Source of the DNA: Acidobacteriota bacterium
GTDB taxonomy: Bacteria; Acidobacteriota; Terriglobia; UBA7540
Direction of reading: 5' to 3'
DNA: 11,815 nucleotides
Assembly: GCA_021827245.1 (NCBI GenBank)
Contig: JAKAWN010000199.1
Coordinates: 1-11,815, forward strand
The notes beneath the pieces are model-generated. The model worked only from the letters and a program-made list of their open reading frames with translations, was not told the DNA's origin and searched no databases. A program made the position numbers and the translations under genes. The first letter of the stretch is position 1. Every line of letters starts with the position of its first letter. Of the stretch, positions 4,122 to 11,815 are shown piece by piece.

Positions 4122-6761
4122 ATGGCAACCCGTTTTGACAAATTCACGATCAAGGCCCAGGAAGCGTTGCAGGGCACCCAGGACGTTGCCGGCCGATTTG
4201 GCAACCAGCAACTGGAGCCCGCGCACCTGCTGCTGGCCTTGATCGAACAGTCGGAAGGAATTGTTCCGGCGATTCTCGAACGGCTGGGCGTGACGCCCTC
4301 AGCCGTGCGCCAGGAGGCCGAGAAAGCCATCGACCGCCTGCCCAAGGTGGGCGGGACGGCGGACCATTATCTTTCTCCGGCGCTCAAGGAAGTTCTCGAC
4401 CAGGCCGCGAAAGAGACGGAGCAGTTTAAGGACGAATTTGTCTCCACCGAGCACCTGCTGCTGGCGCTGGCCAAAAAGAAGAATGACGCCGCTGGCCTGC
4501 TCCTCAACCGCCTGGGTGTGACGCACGACGCCATCCTGAAGGCTCTGGTGGCTATTCGCGGCACGCAGCGTGTCACCGACCAGAATCCCGAGGCGAAGTA
4601 CCAGGCGCTGGAGCGCTATGCTCGTAACCTGACGGAACTGGCGCGGCGCGGCAAGCTCGATCCAGTGATCGGGCGTGACGACGAGATCCGGCGCGTGATC
4701 CAGGTGCTTTCGCGACGCACCAAAAACAACCCGGTGCTGATCGGCGAGCCGGGCGTGGGCAAGACGGCCATTGTGGAAGGCATCGCGCAGCGGATCGTGG
4801 CCGGCGACGTGCCGGAATCCCTGAAATCGAAGCGCATTGTGCAGCTTGACCTGGGCGCAATGATCGCCGGCTCGAAATATCGCGGCGAATTTGAAGACCG
4901 CCTGAAGGCCGTGCTGAAGGAGATCGAGGAGTCGAGCGGACAGATTGTTCTCTTCATCGACGAGCTGCACACGCTGGTGGGCGCGGGCGCGGCCGAAGGC
5001 GCGATTGACGCTTCCAACATGCTGAAGCCGGCGCTGGCGCGGGGCGAACTGCGCTGCATCGGCGCCACCACCCTGAACGAATACAAGAAGTACGTTGAGA
5101 AAGACGCGGCGCTCGAGCGGCGCTTCCAGCCGGTGATGGTGGGCCAGCCGAGCGTGGAGGATACCATCGCCATCCTGCGCGGCCTGAAAGAACGCTACGA
5201 AGTGCATCACGGCGTGCGCATCAAGGATTCGGCGATTGTGGCCGCCGCCGTGCTTTCAAACCGCTACATCTCGGACCGCTTCCTGCCGGATAAGGCTATC
5301 GACCTGATTGACGAAGCGGCTTCCAGCCTGCGCATCGAGATCGACTCGATGCCATCGGAGATTGACCAGATCGAGCGGCGCATCACGCAGCTTGAGATCG
5401 AAAAGCAGGCGCTAAAAAAAGAGGAAGACACTGCCTCCCGCGAGCGGCTGGAGAAGCTGGAAGCGGAATTGGCGGGGCTGCGCGAGCAGTCGGACCGTCT
5501 GAAGCTGCGCTGGAATGCCGAAAAGGAAATCATCACGCGCATTCGGCAGTTGAAGTCGGACATCGAGCAAGCCAAAGTGGACGAACAGCGCGCCACGCGT
5601 GAAGGCGACTTGAACAAAGCGGCGGAAATCCATTACGGGAAGCTCGTGGATCTTGAGAAGCAGCTTGCCTCGGCCAACGCCGAACTCGAAGGCAAAGAGA
5701 AGACCGGCCGCATGCTGAAAGAAGAAGTGGACGAGGAAGACGTGGCCCACGTGGTTTCAAAGTGGACGGGCATCCCGGTGTCCAAGATGCTGGAAGGCGA
5801 AGTTGCCAAGCTGGTGAGCATGGAAGACCGCCTGCGGCTGCGCGTGGTGGGCCAGGAAGAAGCTCTGAAGCTGGTGGCCAACGCCGTGCGGCGCAGCCGG
5901 GCGGGGCTTGCCGACCCAAACCGCCCCATCGGCAGCTTCATCTTCCTTGGGCCTACAGGCGTGGGCAAGACCGAACTGGCGCGGGCGCTGGCCGAGTTCC
6001 TGTTTGACGACGAGAAGGCCATGCTCCGCATCGATATGTCGGAGTATATGGAGAAGCACGCCGTGGCGCGGCTGATTGGCGCGCCTCCGGGCTACGTGGG
6101 TTACGAGGAGGGCGGGCAGCTCACCGAGCAGGTGCGGCGGAAGCCGTACTCCGTGCTGCTGTTTGACGAAATCGAGAAGGCGCACGCGGACGTCTTCAAC
6201 ATCTTCCTGCAGATTTTGGACGAAGGCCGGCTGACCGATGGCAAGGGCCGTACGGTGGACTTCAAAAACACGGTCATCATCATGACCAGCAACATCGGCA
6301 GCCACATGATCCACGAGGCGATGAACTCATCGCGAGGCGGCCAGCCCGGCAAACTCTCCGAGGATTTGAAGAAGCGCATCCGGGCCACGCTGCTCGAAAA
6401 CTTCCGGCCGGAGTTCCTGAACCGCGTGGACGAAGTCGTGATCTTCAACGCGCTGGGCAAGGAAGAGATTACAAAGATCATCGACCTGCAGCTGAATCAC
6501 CTGCGCGACCTGCTGGCCGACCGCAAGATCACCATCGAGCTGACGCCGAAGGCGCGCGATCTGCTCTTCGAGCGCGGCTACGATCCGCAGTTCGGCGCAA
6601 GGCCGCTCAAGCGCGCTATCCAACGCCTCATCCAGGACCCGCTGGCGCTCAAAATCCTGGAAGGCGAAGTGCTGCCCGGCGAAACCATCGAAGTCGACGC
6701 CGACCTGAAAAAAGGCGAGATGACCTTCGCGCCCGCGAAGGCCAAAGCCGCGCGAAGATGA
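4122..6761 (+). CDS. clpB: ATP-dependent disaggregase ClpB
   Basis: At 879 residues this is a normal-length ClpB, a hexameric AAA+ machine that threads aggregated proteins through its pore together with DnaK and small heat-shock proteins. In order: an N domain (about 1-145) with two Clp_N repeats; NBD1 with Walker A GEPGVGKT (208-215) and Walker B IVLFIDE (275-281); a long coiled-coil middle domain (about 405-530), which separates ClpB from ClpA and is the site of DnaK contact; NBD2 with Walker A GPTGVGKT (610-617) and Walker B VLLFDE (678-683); the [10 protein letters not shown] segment; and a small C-terminal domain. Pore-loop segments [11 protein letters not shown] and [13 protein letters not shown] are intact. 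AAAGGA at 4110-4115 lies 6 nt before ATG 4122. A longer frame from 4071 would run through the leader hairpin and is rejected. All catalytic motifs are present. It follows the hsp20 pair by 123 nt and probably shares its transcript. Confidence 0.98.
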   Translation: MATRFDKFTIKAQEALQGTQDVAGRFGNQQLEPAHLLLALIEQSEGIVPAILERLGVTPSAVRQEAEKAIDRLPKVGGTADHYLSPALKEVLDQAAKETEQFKDEFVSTEHLLLALAKKKNDAAGLLLNRLGVTHDAILKALVAIRGTQRVTDQNPEAKYQALERYARNLTELARRGKLDPVIGRDDEIRRVIQVLSRRTKNNPVLIGEPGVGKTAIVEGIAQRIVAGDVPESLKSKRIVQLDLGAMIAGSKYRGEFEDRLKAVLKEIEESSGQIVLFIDELHTLVGAGAAEGAIDASNMLKPALARGELRCIGATTLNEYKKYVEKDAALERRFQPVMVGQPSVEDTIAILRGLKERYEVHHGVRIKDSAIVAAAVLSNRYISDRFLPDKAIDLIDEAASSLRIEIDSMPSEIDQIERRITQLEIEKQALKKEEDTASRERLEKLEAELAGLREQSDRLKLRWNAEKEIITRIRQLKSDIEQAKVDEQRATREGDLNKAAEIHYGKLVDLEKQLASANAELEGKEKTGRMLKEEVDEEDVAHVVSKWTGIPVSKMLEGEVAKLVSMEDRLRLRVVGQEEALKLVANAVRRSRAGLADPNRPIGSFIFLGPTGVGKTELARALAEFLFDDEKAMLRIDMSEYMEKHAVARLIGAPPGYVGYEEGGQLTEQVRRKPYSVLLFDEIEKAHADVFNIFLQILDEGRLTDGKGRTVDFKNTVIIMTSNIGSHMIHEAMNSSRGGQPGKLSEDLKKRIRATLLENFRPEFLNRVDEVVIFNALGKEEITKIIDLQLNHLRDLLADRKITIELTPKARDLLFERGYDPQFGARPLKRAIQRLIQDPLALKILEGEVLPGETIEVDADLKKGEMTFAPAKAKAARR

Positions 6762-6883
6762 TTTGGCAGCCGCAACACTGTCTTAGGAGTCGCGCGCCCT
6801 TCGACGCTGGCAACGGGAAAACCCGCGACGGCTCGTGGCCTGAGAACCGACAGAACTCTCTCGCTTTGCGAGGCGGAAGGCGT

Positions 6884-6889
6884 TACAAT
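6884..6889 (+). promoter_or_regulatory. Candidate -10 box upstream of the nitrilase-family gene
   Basis: TACAAT lies about 69 nt before ATG 6958 in the 196-nt gap after clpB. No good -35 box is visible at 16-18 nt. I see no convincing terminator for clpB in this gap. Confidence 0.3.
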
Positions 6890-6957
6890 GCACGCATGCT
6901 TCGGACCCGGGGTTAGATCGACAAGTCGAAGTGACTTTTCATGGGAGGCTTCAGGAT

Positions 6958-8061
6958 ATGAAAAGGCGCAATTTTCTTATGAATACGGTGGTTGGCATGG
7001 GAGCCCTTGCGGGAACAGGGCTGGGTAGTGCAGGGGCCGAGACGCTCGGTGCGAACAGGGATCGCGAGGAACAAAAAGTGGGGCGGCCGGTTCGCATTGT
7101 CAGTATCGGGTTTAAGGACACGGAGCCCTTGGAAGCCATCGCGAAGCGAGTTGATGAAGAAGGAGCGCTTTCTCCCGACGTCATTATTCTGCCTGAACTT
7201 TGTCGGGGACAGAACCAGAAAAGCGAAGAACCCTTGCACGGCCCGACGGTAACGGCCATGGCCGCCTTAGCGAAAAAACACAAAACCTACATCGCGGTGC
7301 CTATCGACAGGCGGGATGGGGCCCGGCGGCTGAATTCCACGGTATTTCTTGACCGCTCTGGCCAGGTGGTGTGCGTATACAACAAGGTTTTTCCGTATTG
7401 GTCAGAATTCGACGTCCATCCCCCCGCCACCCCCGGTGATGCGACCCATGTTTATCATGCCGATTTTGGCGCCGTGGGATTTGCAACCTGCTTCGATGTC
7501 AACTTTCCCGAAGTCTGGCGGCGGCTGGCGGATCAAGGGGCGGAGCTGGTGATCTGGCCGAGCGCGTACTCTGCGGGCATCTCCCTTCAGGCTCACGCAA
7601 TCAATCATCATTACTACATTGTGAGTTCCACACAAACGGTGGATTGCCTGGCGTATGACATAACCGGCGAGCAGCTTCTTTACAATCAAGGCATAGACTT
7701 CAACATCAGCCGCATCACTCTGGATCTCGACAGAGGCATCTATCACGAAAACTTCAACTTGGAGAAGCGTGACAAATTGCTCCGCGAACATCCGCACGAC
7801 GTAGTTCAGGATCAGTGGCTGAAGCGTGAGCAGTGGTTCGTGCTGAGGGCTATCCGGCCCGGCATCAGTGCCCGTCAACTGGCGCACGAATACGGCATGG
7901 AAGAACTGCGCCACTATATCCAGCGGAGCCGACTGGCAATCGACAAGCTCCGTGGATGGGAATTTGCCGAAAAGAATATCTTTCCGAACAAATCGATCGC
8001 CGAGCTGAAATCGCTGGCTGCCGACACAGAAATCGCGAAAAGCAATATAACTCCTGCATAG
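6958..8061 (+). CDS. Tat-exported carbon-nitrogen hydrolase (nitrilase superfamily)
   Basis: The protein has 367 residues. The N terminus, MKRRNFLMN followed by a Gly/Ala-rich hydrophobic stretch ending near AGAE, is a twin-arginine signal, so the enzyme is probably folded in the cytoplasm and exported. The nitrilase Glu-Lys-Cys triad is complete: E80 in ILPEL, K143 in VYNKVFP and C178 in ATCFDVNFPE. The superfamily hydrolyses amide or nitrile C-N bonds, including carbamoyl groups; the substrate cannot be told from sequence. After the hydrolase domain (about 33-260) there is an extension of roughly 100 residues (HDVVQDQWLKREQWF, SARQLAHEYGMEELRHYIQRSR) that looks helical and may aid oligomerisation. 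GGGAGG at 6943-6948 supports ATG 6958 over the GTG at 6931, which would bury the Tat signal. It appears to be transcribed alone. Confidence 0.88.
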   Translation: MKRRNFLMNTVVGMGALAGTGLGSAGAETLGANRDREEQKVGRPVRIVSIGFKDTEPLEAIAKRVDEEGALSPDVIILPELCRGQNQKSEEPLHGPTVTAMAALAKKHKTYIAVPIDRRDGARRLNSTVFLDRSGQVVCVYNKVFPYWSEFDVHPPATPGDATHVYHADFGAVGFATCFDVNFPEVWRRLADQGAELVIWPSAYSAGISLQAHAINHHYYIVSSTQTVDCLAYDITGEQLLYNQGIDFNISRITLDLDRGIYHENFNLEKRDKLLREHPHDVVQDQWLKREQWFVLRAIRPGISARQLAHEYGMEELRHYIQRSRLAIDKLRGWEFAEKNIFPNKSIAELKSLAADTEIAKSNITPA

Positions 8062-8161
8062 CCTCGCATGCAGAGGGCATTGCGAGAATCGGCTTGTCCG
8101 CTCCCGTGCAGGCTTGCTGCCTTCGAGGCGCCAAACGACCAGAGGAAGTCTTATAGGCGGT

Positions 8162-8181
8162 CCCGCCGGCCGCGCGGCGGG
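8162..8181 (+). terminator. GC-rich hairpin, possible terminator of the hydrolase gene
   Basis: CCCGCCG (8162-8168) pairs perfectly with CGGCGGG (8175-8181) around GCCGCG. It lies 100 nt after the stop codon. No T tract follows, so Rho-independent termination would be weak. Confidence 0.3.
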
Positions 8182-8351
8182 ATTCGACATGCTATCCTCC
8201 AGATGTCATAGCACCCGCAGTTCCACGCGGTTGAATGATTACAAAATGGCGGCGTGGCCTGCCTTGGCCTCGTCTCCCTCGGTGCACTGCCGCTTTGATG
8301 ACAGTACCACCAGCCGAGCGTCGCATGCGAGTCTCCGCGCTCCAAACGGCG

Positions 8352-8357
8352 TATAAT
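8352..8357 (+). promoter_or_regulatory. Perfect -10 box abutting the phosphatase start (leaderless candidate)
   Basis: TATAAT ends 8 nt before ATG 8366, so transcription would start at or next to the start codon. There is no Shine-Dalgarno sequence in between, and the -35 region is poor. This is the arrangement typical of leaderless mRNAs. Confidence 0.5.
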
Positions 8358-8365
8358 CGACTTAA

Positions 8366-9547
8366 ATGGTAGCCACATTCAGCAGACAGGCGGAGCCGGT
8401 TGCGCGGCCTTCGCCGCGACCTCCAGGGCGCATGAAGCGGCGGCTGAGGGACTTCTGGCAACGGGTGAGCGATGGACTGGAAATCCGGGTGCTGTGGTCG
8501 CAGTTTTTCTCTGAAGCCCAAGAGAGTTACAGCCTCTACACCCGCGAGGTCGATTGGGACGCACTGAGAAGCGAGTCGCGCTTCCGGCGCATCCTGAAGA
8601 CGATCAGCGCGCTGTTCTGGGCCATGCTGCTGAAGCTTTCTCCGGCGCGGCGCGTCTTTCTGCTGATTGCGCTGGTACTTGGAATCCTTTCACTGCCGCA
8701 AGGGGGTCCCAGCCACGCTGGCCCATATGTGTCTCCAGTGACTCCGCTGGCCATGCTCATCTTCTTGCTGGCACTGGAATTGGCCGACCGCGTCACCATG
8801 AAGCGCGATCTGGAGATTGCGCGTGAAATCCAGCGCTGGCTGGTTCCGAATGCACCGCCGCGGGTACCGGGGCTCGATCTCGCATTCAGTTCCCGGCCCG
8901 CCAACACGGTGGGCGGGGACTACTATGACGCCTTTCCGGTTGACTCGGACCTTCCTCCCGGCAAAGGCAATCCCCTGCTGATGGTAGTTGCCGATGTGGC
9001 GGGCAAGAGCGTCCCAGCGGCGCTGCTAATGGCCACTTTTCATGCCTGCTTGCGGTCCGTGGCTTCATCAGCGTCCTCACTGACCGACATCGTCACCCGC
9101 ATGAACCGTTACGCCTGCGCCCACAGCCTGGAAGGGCGGCGCTTTACCACGGCGTTCTTTGCGGAATTTGATCCCACCACGCGTGTGCTGACCTACGTGC
9201 GCGCAGGACATAATGAACCCTTTCTAGCGCGCGCTTCGGGGCAATTCGAGCGCCTGGATGCTGGGGATCTTCCTCTGGGCATCAAGGCGAACGCGCCCTA
9301 CCTCTCAACAGAAATCACTCTGGCATCCGGCGATCTGCTGCTGATTTACTCCGACGGGTTGATTGAAGCAGTGAACGAACGCGAAGAAGATTTCGGCGAG
9401 CAACGGGCGATTGAAATTCTGAGAACCGCGCCCCGGGAACCCGCCGAACAGACTTTGCAGCGGTTGCTGAGTGCCGTGCGTTCCTTTACGGGCACCCGCC
9501 GCCAGTATGACGACATTACGGCTCTTGTCGTCCGTTTGACATCATGA
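8366..9547 (+). CDS. Membrane-anchored PP2C-type serine phosphatase (SpoIIE/RsbU family)
   Basis: The protein has 393 residues. A basic N-terminal region (about 1-94) is followed by two hydrophobic segments (about 96-112, RVFLLIALVLGILSLP, and about 125-143, VTPLAMLIFLLALELADRV). A linker, KRDLEIAREIQRWLVP, of the kind that joins sensor domains to SpoIIE phosphatases leads into the catalytic domain. Metal-binding acidic positions are intact: D185 in GGDYYDAF, D210 in VADVAGKS, D330 in YSDGLIEA and D382/D383 in QYDDITAL. RAGHNEPFL and LPLGI are also typical. Such enzymes dephosphorylate anti-sigma-factor antagonists in partner-switching stress pathways. No antagonist or anti-sigma gene is adjacent, so the partner is unknown. 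ATG 8366 fits a leaderless message; ATG 8432 (residue 23) with a weak AGGG is the alternative. Confidence 0.88.
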   Translation: MVATFSRQAEPVARPSPRPPGRMKRRLRDFWQRVSDGLEIRVLWSQFFSEAQESYSLYTREVDWDALRSESRFRRILKTISALFWAMLLKLSPARRVFLLIALVLGILSLPQGGPSHAGPYVSPVTPLAMLIFLLALELADRVTMKRDLEIAREIQRWLVPNAPPRVPGLDLAFSSRPANTVGGDYYDAFPVDSDLPPGKGNPLLMVVADVAGKSVPAALLMATFHACLRSVASSASSLTDIVTRMNRYACAHSLEGRRFTTAFFAEFDPTTRVLTYVRAGHNEPFLARASGQFERLDAGDLPLGIKANAPYLSTEITLASGDLLLIYSDGLIEAVNEREEDFGEQRAIEILRTAPREPAEQTLQRLLSAVRSFTGTRRQYDDITALVVRLTS

Positions 9548-9916
9548 CGCCACACGTTTCTCCCGCCCTTTTCAGGGCTGATCAATCAATCCTTTACTTT
9601 AGCAGGCTGCTGAAAAATCCAGAGCCTGAGCCGTAGCGGCGACTTTAGGTCGCCATAACTTCAGCCTTTTCAATCGATGTATGGCGGCATAAAGCCGCCG
9701 CTACACGTTTTTCAGCAACCTGTTAGAACACGGCTTGGGTGGCCCTCTGGAGGCTCCCAGGACATTTCTGGCCGCAGGCGCAGCGTAAGTCACCACACGC
9801 GCTCGTGATGAGTTGTGCCTCCCGCGCAGGACCAGCATCAAATGAATTAGAGCGGCTTCTAACCATCGAGAGTTCGCAGGTTTTTTCCATAGAATGTGCG
9901 GGAACTGGAGTCTGAT
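9548..9916. other. 369-nt gap with a foldback element
   Basis: After the phosphatase stop there is a short GCCC/GGGC hairpin (9565-9578) without a T tract. The MITE-like element occupies 9600-9725. The remaining 190 nt has no credible gene. TAGAAT at 9890-9895 is a possible -10 box for the L,D-transpeptidase operon, and GGAG at 9906-9909 is its ribosome site. Confidence 0.45.
9600..9725. mobile_element. 126-bp MITE-like foldback element
   Basis: The ends are 18-bp inverted repeats, TAGCAGGCTGCTGAAAAA (9600-9617) and the complement of TAACAGGTTGCTGAAAAA (9708-9725), with 16 of 18 matches and TA at both outer edges. Inside are two smaller hairpins in opposite orientation: GGCGAC-TTTAG-GTCGCC (9638-9654) and GGCGGC-ATAAA-GCCGCC (9683-9699). 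They are near-identical as inverted copies. No coding capacity is present, so movement would need a transposase elsewhere. The terminal sequence resembles ends of DDE-type insertion sequences; the family is not assigned. Confidence 0.75.
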
Positions 9917-10822
9917 ATGGCGAAAGTCCGCGTTTCGGCACCAAAGATCGGACTGGTTCTGGCATTCCTCGCGGGGTCGCTCGTCGCAGGGCAGCCGCCT
10001 CCGATTTCGAACACAATTACGGGCGGCCAGTCTACCTATACAGCCCAGAAGGGAGACTCTTTGACAAGCGTGGGTGCGCGTTTCGGAATGGACGTCCCGG
10101 CGCTAACAGAACTGAACGGCCTTAAACCTATGGCATGGTTGAAGCTGGGCCAGATACTGCGCATCGACAACCCTCATGTCGTGCTCCGCGAACTCGATGA
10201 GGGCATCGTTATCAACATTCCGCAGCGGATGCTCTTCTATTTTCATTCCGGAGAACTTGTGGCCGCTTACCCGGTAGGCCTGGGACGGCGATCCTGGCCG
10301 ACGCCGCAAGGCGACTTTCACGTGCTCGAAAAGGAAAAGAACAAGGCATGGATTGTGCCAGAATCGATCCAGGAGGAGATGCTGGCGAAGGGTGAGCCTG
10401 TCAGGGAAAGAGTCCCACCAGGACCCGACAATCCTCTGGGCCAGCACTGGATTCGCATTTCGTCCAGTTGCGGCATCCACGGCACCAATGCGCCAGCCAG
10501 CATCTATCACTTCCAGACGCATGGCTGCATTCGCCTGCTCCCGGAAAATATCGCGAGTCTTTTCAACGAGGTTCCAATCGGCACGCCCGTCAAGATTGTG
10601 TACCAGCCCGTTCTGCTGGCACGCTTGCCGGATGGAACACTCTACCTGGAAGTTCATCAGGACATTTACGGAAGGGCCTGCGACCCACTTGCAACGGTCA
10701 AACAGATCGCCAACGTCGCCGGGGCGAATTCCATGATAGACTGGCAAGAAGTCGTTAATCTAGTTGGGGAAAGGCGCGGGCTGGCTAAGGTGGTGAGCTT
10801 GCCCACACGAAAGGCTCCTTAA
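9917..10822 (+). CDS. LysM-containing L,D-transpeptidase (YkuD family)
   Basis: The protein has 301 residues: an N-terminal signal-like stretch (about 1-26, IGLVLAFLAGSLVAG), a LysM peptidoglycan-binding module (about 39-84, YTAQKGDSLTSVGARFGMDVP), and a YkuD catalytic domain (about 93-230). The catalytic motif is complete: HGTNAPASIYHFQTHGCIRL, with Cys204 as nucleophile. L,D-transpeptidases make 3-3 crosslinks in peptidoglycan or attach proteins to it, and are insensitive to most beta-lactams. The LysM-YkuD order is common in bacterial enzymes of the ErfK/YbiS type. GGAG at 9906-9909 supports ATG 9917 over GTG 9896. A MepK-like endopeptidase follows after 8 nt, forming a crosslink-making and crosslink-cutting pair. 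Confidence 0.92.
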   Translation: MAKVRVSAPKIGLVLAFLAGSLVAGQPPPISNTITGGQSTYTAQKGDSLTSVGARFGMDVPALTELNGLKPMAWLKLGQILRIDNPHVVLRELDEGIVINIPQRMLFYFHSGELVAAYPVGLGRRSWPTPQGDFHVLEKEKNKAWIVPESIQEEMLAKGEPVRERVPPGPDNPLGQHWIRISSSCGIHGTNAPASIYHFQTHGCIRLLPENIASLFNEVPIGTPVKIVYQPVLLARLPDGTLYLEVHQDIYGRACDPLATVKQIANVAGANSMIDWQEVVNLVGERRGLAKVVSLPTRKAP

Positions 10823-10830
10823 AGGTCCTC

Positions 10831-11451
10831 ATGAAAAATACTGATTGCCCAGCACACTCCGAACTCCGCCAGGGCGTGAGTCGGCGCGACTTCGTCAAGC
10901 TGAGTTCCATCGCGACCGCAGCCGCGGCCGTACCCAGTGTGCTCCTTGGCCGGACAGCCACCGTCCATCCGGCGGAAAAGCGACTGGCTTTTTATAACTT
11001 GCATACCGGCGAGCACCTGAAAACTGTTTACTGGGCCAAAGGCCGCTACATTCCGGGAGCCTTGAAGGAAATCAACTGGATCCTGCGCGATTACCGCCGG
11101 AATGCGGTCAAGCCCATCCACTTGCGGCTGCTTGACTTACTGTATGAGCTCGACAGGAAACTTGAAACGCGCCAGCCGTTCCATATCATCTGCGGCTACA
11201 GAACGCCGGCAACCAACGAGTATCTGCGGGAGCACACGGCAGGGGTCGCAAAGCACAGCCTACACATGGAGGCGAAGGCGGTGGACATCCGCATCCCCGG
11301 ATGCCACCTGGCCGCCTTGCAGAGAGCGGCACTGGCCATGCAGGATGGCGGCGTCGGGATCTATCCCATTTCCGATTTTGTTCATGTTGATGTCGGGCGT
11401 GTGCGCCACTGGACATTCCCGCCGGCAACACAGCGGGCCCGACAGTCCTGA
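10831..11451 (+). CDS. Tat-exported DUF882/M15-type murein endopeptidase, MepK (YcbK)-like
   Basis: The protein has 206 residues. The twin-arginine signal SRRDFVKL (17-24) is followed by an Ala/Val-rich segment. The mature domain has DUF882/Peptidase_M15_2 marks: LAFYNLHTGEHL, GYRTPATNEYLR, SLHMEAKAVDIRIPG and FVHVDVGRVRHW. Likely zinc ligands are H145, D152 and H185. E. coli MepK (YcbK) carries a Tat-type signal and cleaves mainly 3-3 and also 4-3 crosslinks, which makes it the natural counterpart of an L,D-transpeptidase. AAAGG at 10821-10825 precedes ATG 10831, and the gene sits 8 nt after the transpeptidase stop, so the two form an operon. Confidence 0.9.
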   Translation: MKNTDCPAHSELRQGVSRRDFVKLSSIATAAAAVPSVLLGRTATVHPAEKRLAFYNLHTGEHLKTVYWAKGRYIPGALKEINWILRDYRRNAVKPIHLRLLDLLYELDRKLETRQPFHIICGYRTPATNEYLREHTAGVAKHSLHMEAKAVDIRIPGCHLAALQRAALAMQDGGVGIYPISDFVHVDVGRVRHWTFPPATQRARQS

Positions 11452-11545
11452 CATCAAACTTGGCGCGTGGCCTTGCGCCGGCGTCTTTCCGATTAACAAG
11501 CGGTATCACCCACTCACAATTCCCACTAACGCAGGGGAGCGAACA

Positions 11546-11815
11546 ATGGCCGACGCAAAGACGATTCTTGTTACGGGGGCAACCGGCGCACAGGGAGGCG
11601 GGGTCGTTCGACATCTGTTGGAGGGCGGCAAATTCAAGATCCGCTGCCTTACGCGAAATCCTGAATCTGGAAAAGCCCGGACCCTGGAGCAGGCAGGCGT
11701 GGAAATCGCCCGCGGCGACCTAGGGGACCCCGAAAGTCTGCGGGCTGCGCTCGCGGGCTGCTACGGCGTGTTTGGCGTGACGAATTTCTGCGCGCATCTT
11801 CAGACAGAATCATTA
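11546..11815 (+). CDS. NmrA-like NAD(P)-binding protein, N-terminal part (3' truncated)
   Basis: Ninety codons are open to the window edge. The start MADAKTILVTGATGAQGGGV carries the Rossmann dinucleotide-binding motif GATGAQGG. It is followed by RCLTRNPESGKAR, GVEIARGDLGDPESLRAAL and GCYGVFGVTNF, a pattern typical of NmrA/HSCARG-like proteins. These bind NAD(P) and often act as redox sensors or atypical short-chain dehydrogenases. AGGGGAG at 11533-11539 lies 6 nt before ATG 11546. It is separated by 94 nt from the cell-wall operon and is probably an independent unit. Confidence 0.85.
   Translation, partial: MADAKTILVTGATGAQGGGVVRHLLEGGKFKIRCLTRNPESGKARTLEQAGVEIARGDLGDPESLRAALAGCYGVFGVTNFCAHLQTESL

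Larger units (their letters stand above)
8062..8365. other. 304-nt gap between the hydrolase and phosphatase genes
   Basis: It contains the GC hairpin at 8162-8181 and the TATAAT at 8352-8357. An 80-codon + frame at 8114-8356 is Ser/Arg-rich, has no family resemblance or ribosome site, and is judged spurious. Nothing else is recognised. Confidence 0.5.

Noticed and set aside
4299..5210. Minus-strand frame of 303 codons inside clpB
   Set aside because: It is a shadow frame of a high-GC gene; the + strand encodes an intact ClpB.
8114..8356. Possible 80-residue gene before the phosphatase
   Set aside because: It has Ser/Arg-rich composition, no ribosome site and no recognisable domain, and it contains the hairpin and promoter elements.
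9632..9699. CRISPR-like repeats
   Set aside because: There are only two copies, in inverted orientation, inside an element with terminal inverted repeats; this is a foldback element.
9723..10016. Minus-strand frame of 97 codons
   Set aside because: It overlaps the L,D-transpeptidase start and the foldback element end, with no domain or ribosome site.

Overview
The window is a bacterial chromosome segment that is GC-rich in its genes, with an AT-rich or G-rich stretch near 2.7-2.95 kb. Gene content fits an Acidobacteriota-like or similar Gram-negative organism: a UPF0182 membrane protein, tandem Hsp20 genes next to clpB, two proteins with Tat signals, an L,D-transpeptidase beside an M15-type endopeptidase, and a small foldback element. 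This placement is inference and no marker gene is present.

Left part (1-2700): the C-terminal half of a UPF0182 protein on the + strand converges on a two-gene minus-strand operon. Both genes encode AhpC/TSA (BCP/PrxQ-like) peroxiredoxins. Each is interrupted by one in-frame TGA exactly where the peroxidatic cysteine belongs (FTGG-U-TQEL and NTPG-U-AQEL). Each TGA is followed, at the same 14-nt distance, by a 22-nt hairpin shaped like a bacterial SECIS element. The two hairpins differ by paired compensatory changes. I read these as two full-length selenoproteins, one exported and one apparently cytoplasmic, and not as four broken fragments. This is the main discovery of the window.

Middle (2640-6761): a divergent control region with a near-consensus sigma-70 promoter and two inverted repeats separates the peroxiredoxins from a heat-shock cluster. 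The cluster has two paralogous small heat-shock proteins and ClpB. Hsp20 proteins hold aggregates in a recoverable state and ClpB disaggregates them, so the locus pairs peroxide defence with protein rescue. Hairpins lie between the hsp20 genes and in front of clpB.

Right part (6762-11815): a Tat-exported nitrilase-superfamily hydrolase with an intact E-K-C triad; a membrane-anchored SpoIIE/PP2C-type phosphatase that may be translated from a leaderless mRNA; a 126-bp MITE-like foldback element; a two-gene cell-wall operon (LysM L,D-transpeptidase plus MepK-like endopeptidase); and the start of an NmrA-like NAD(P)-binding protein cut by the window edge.
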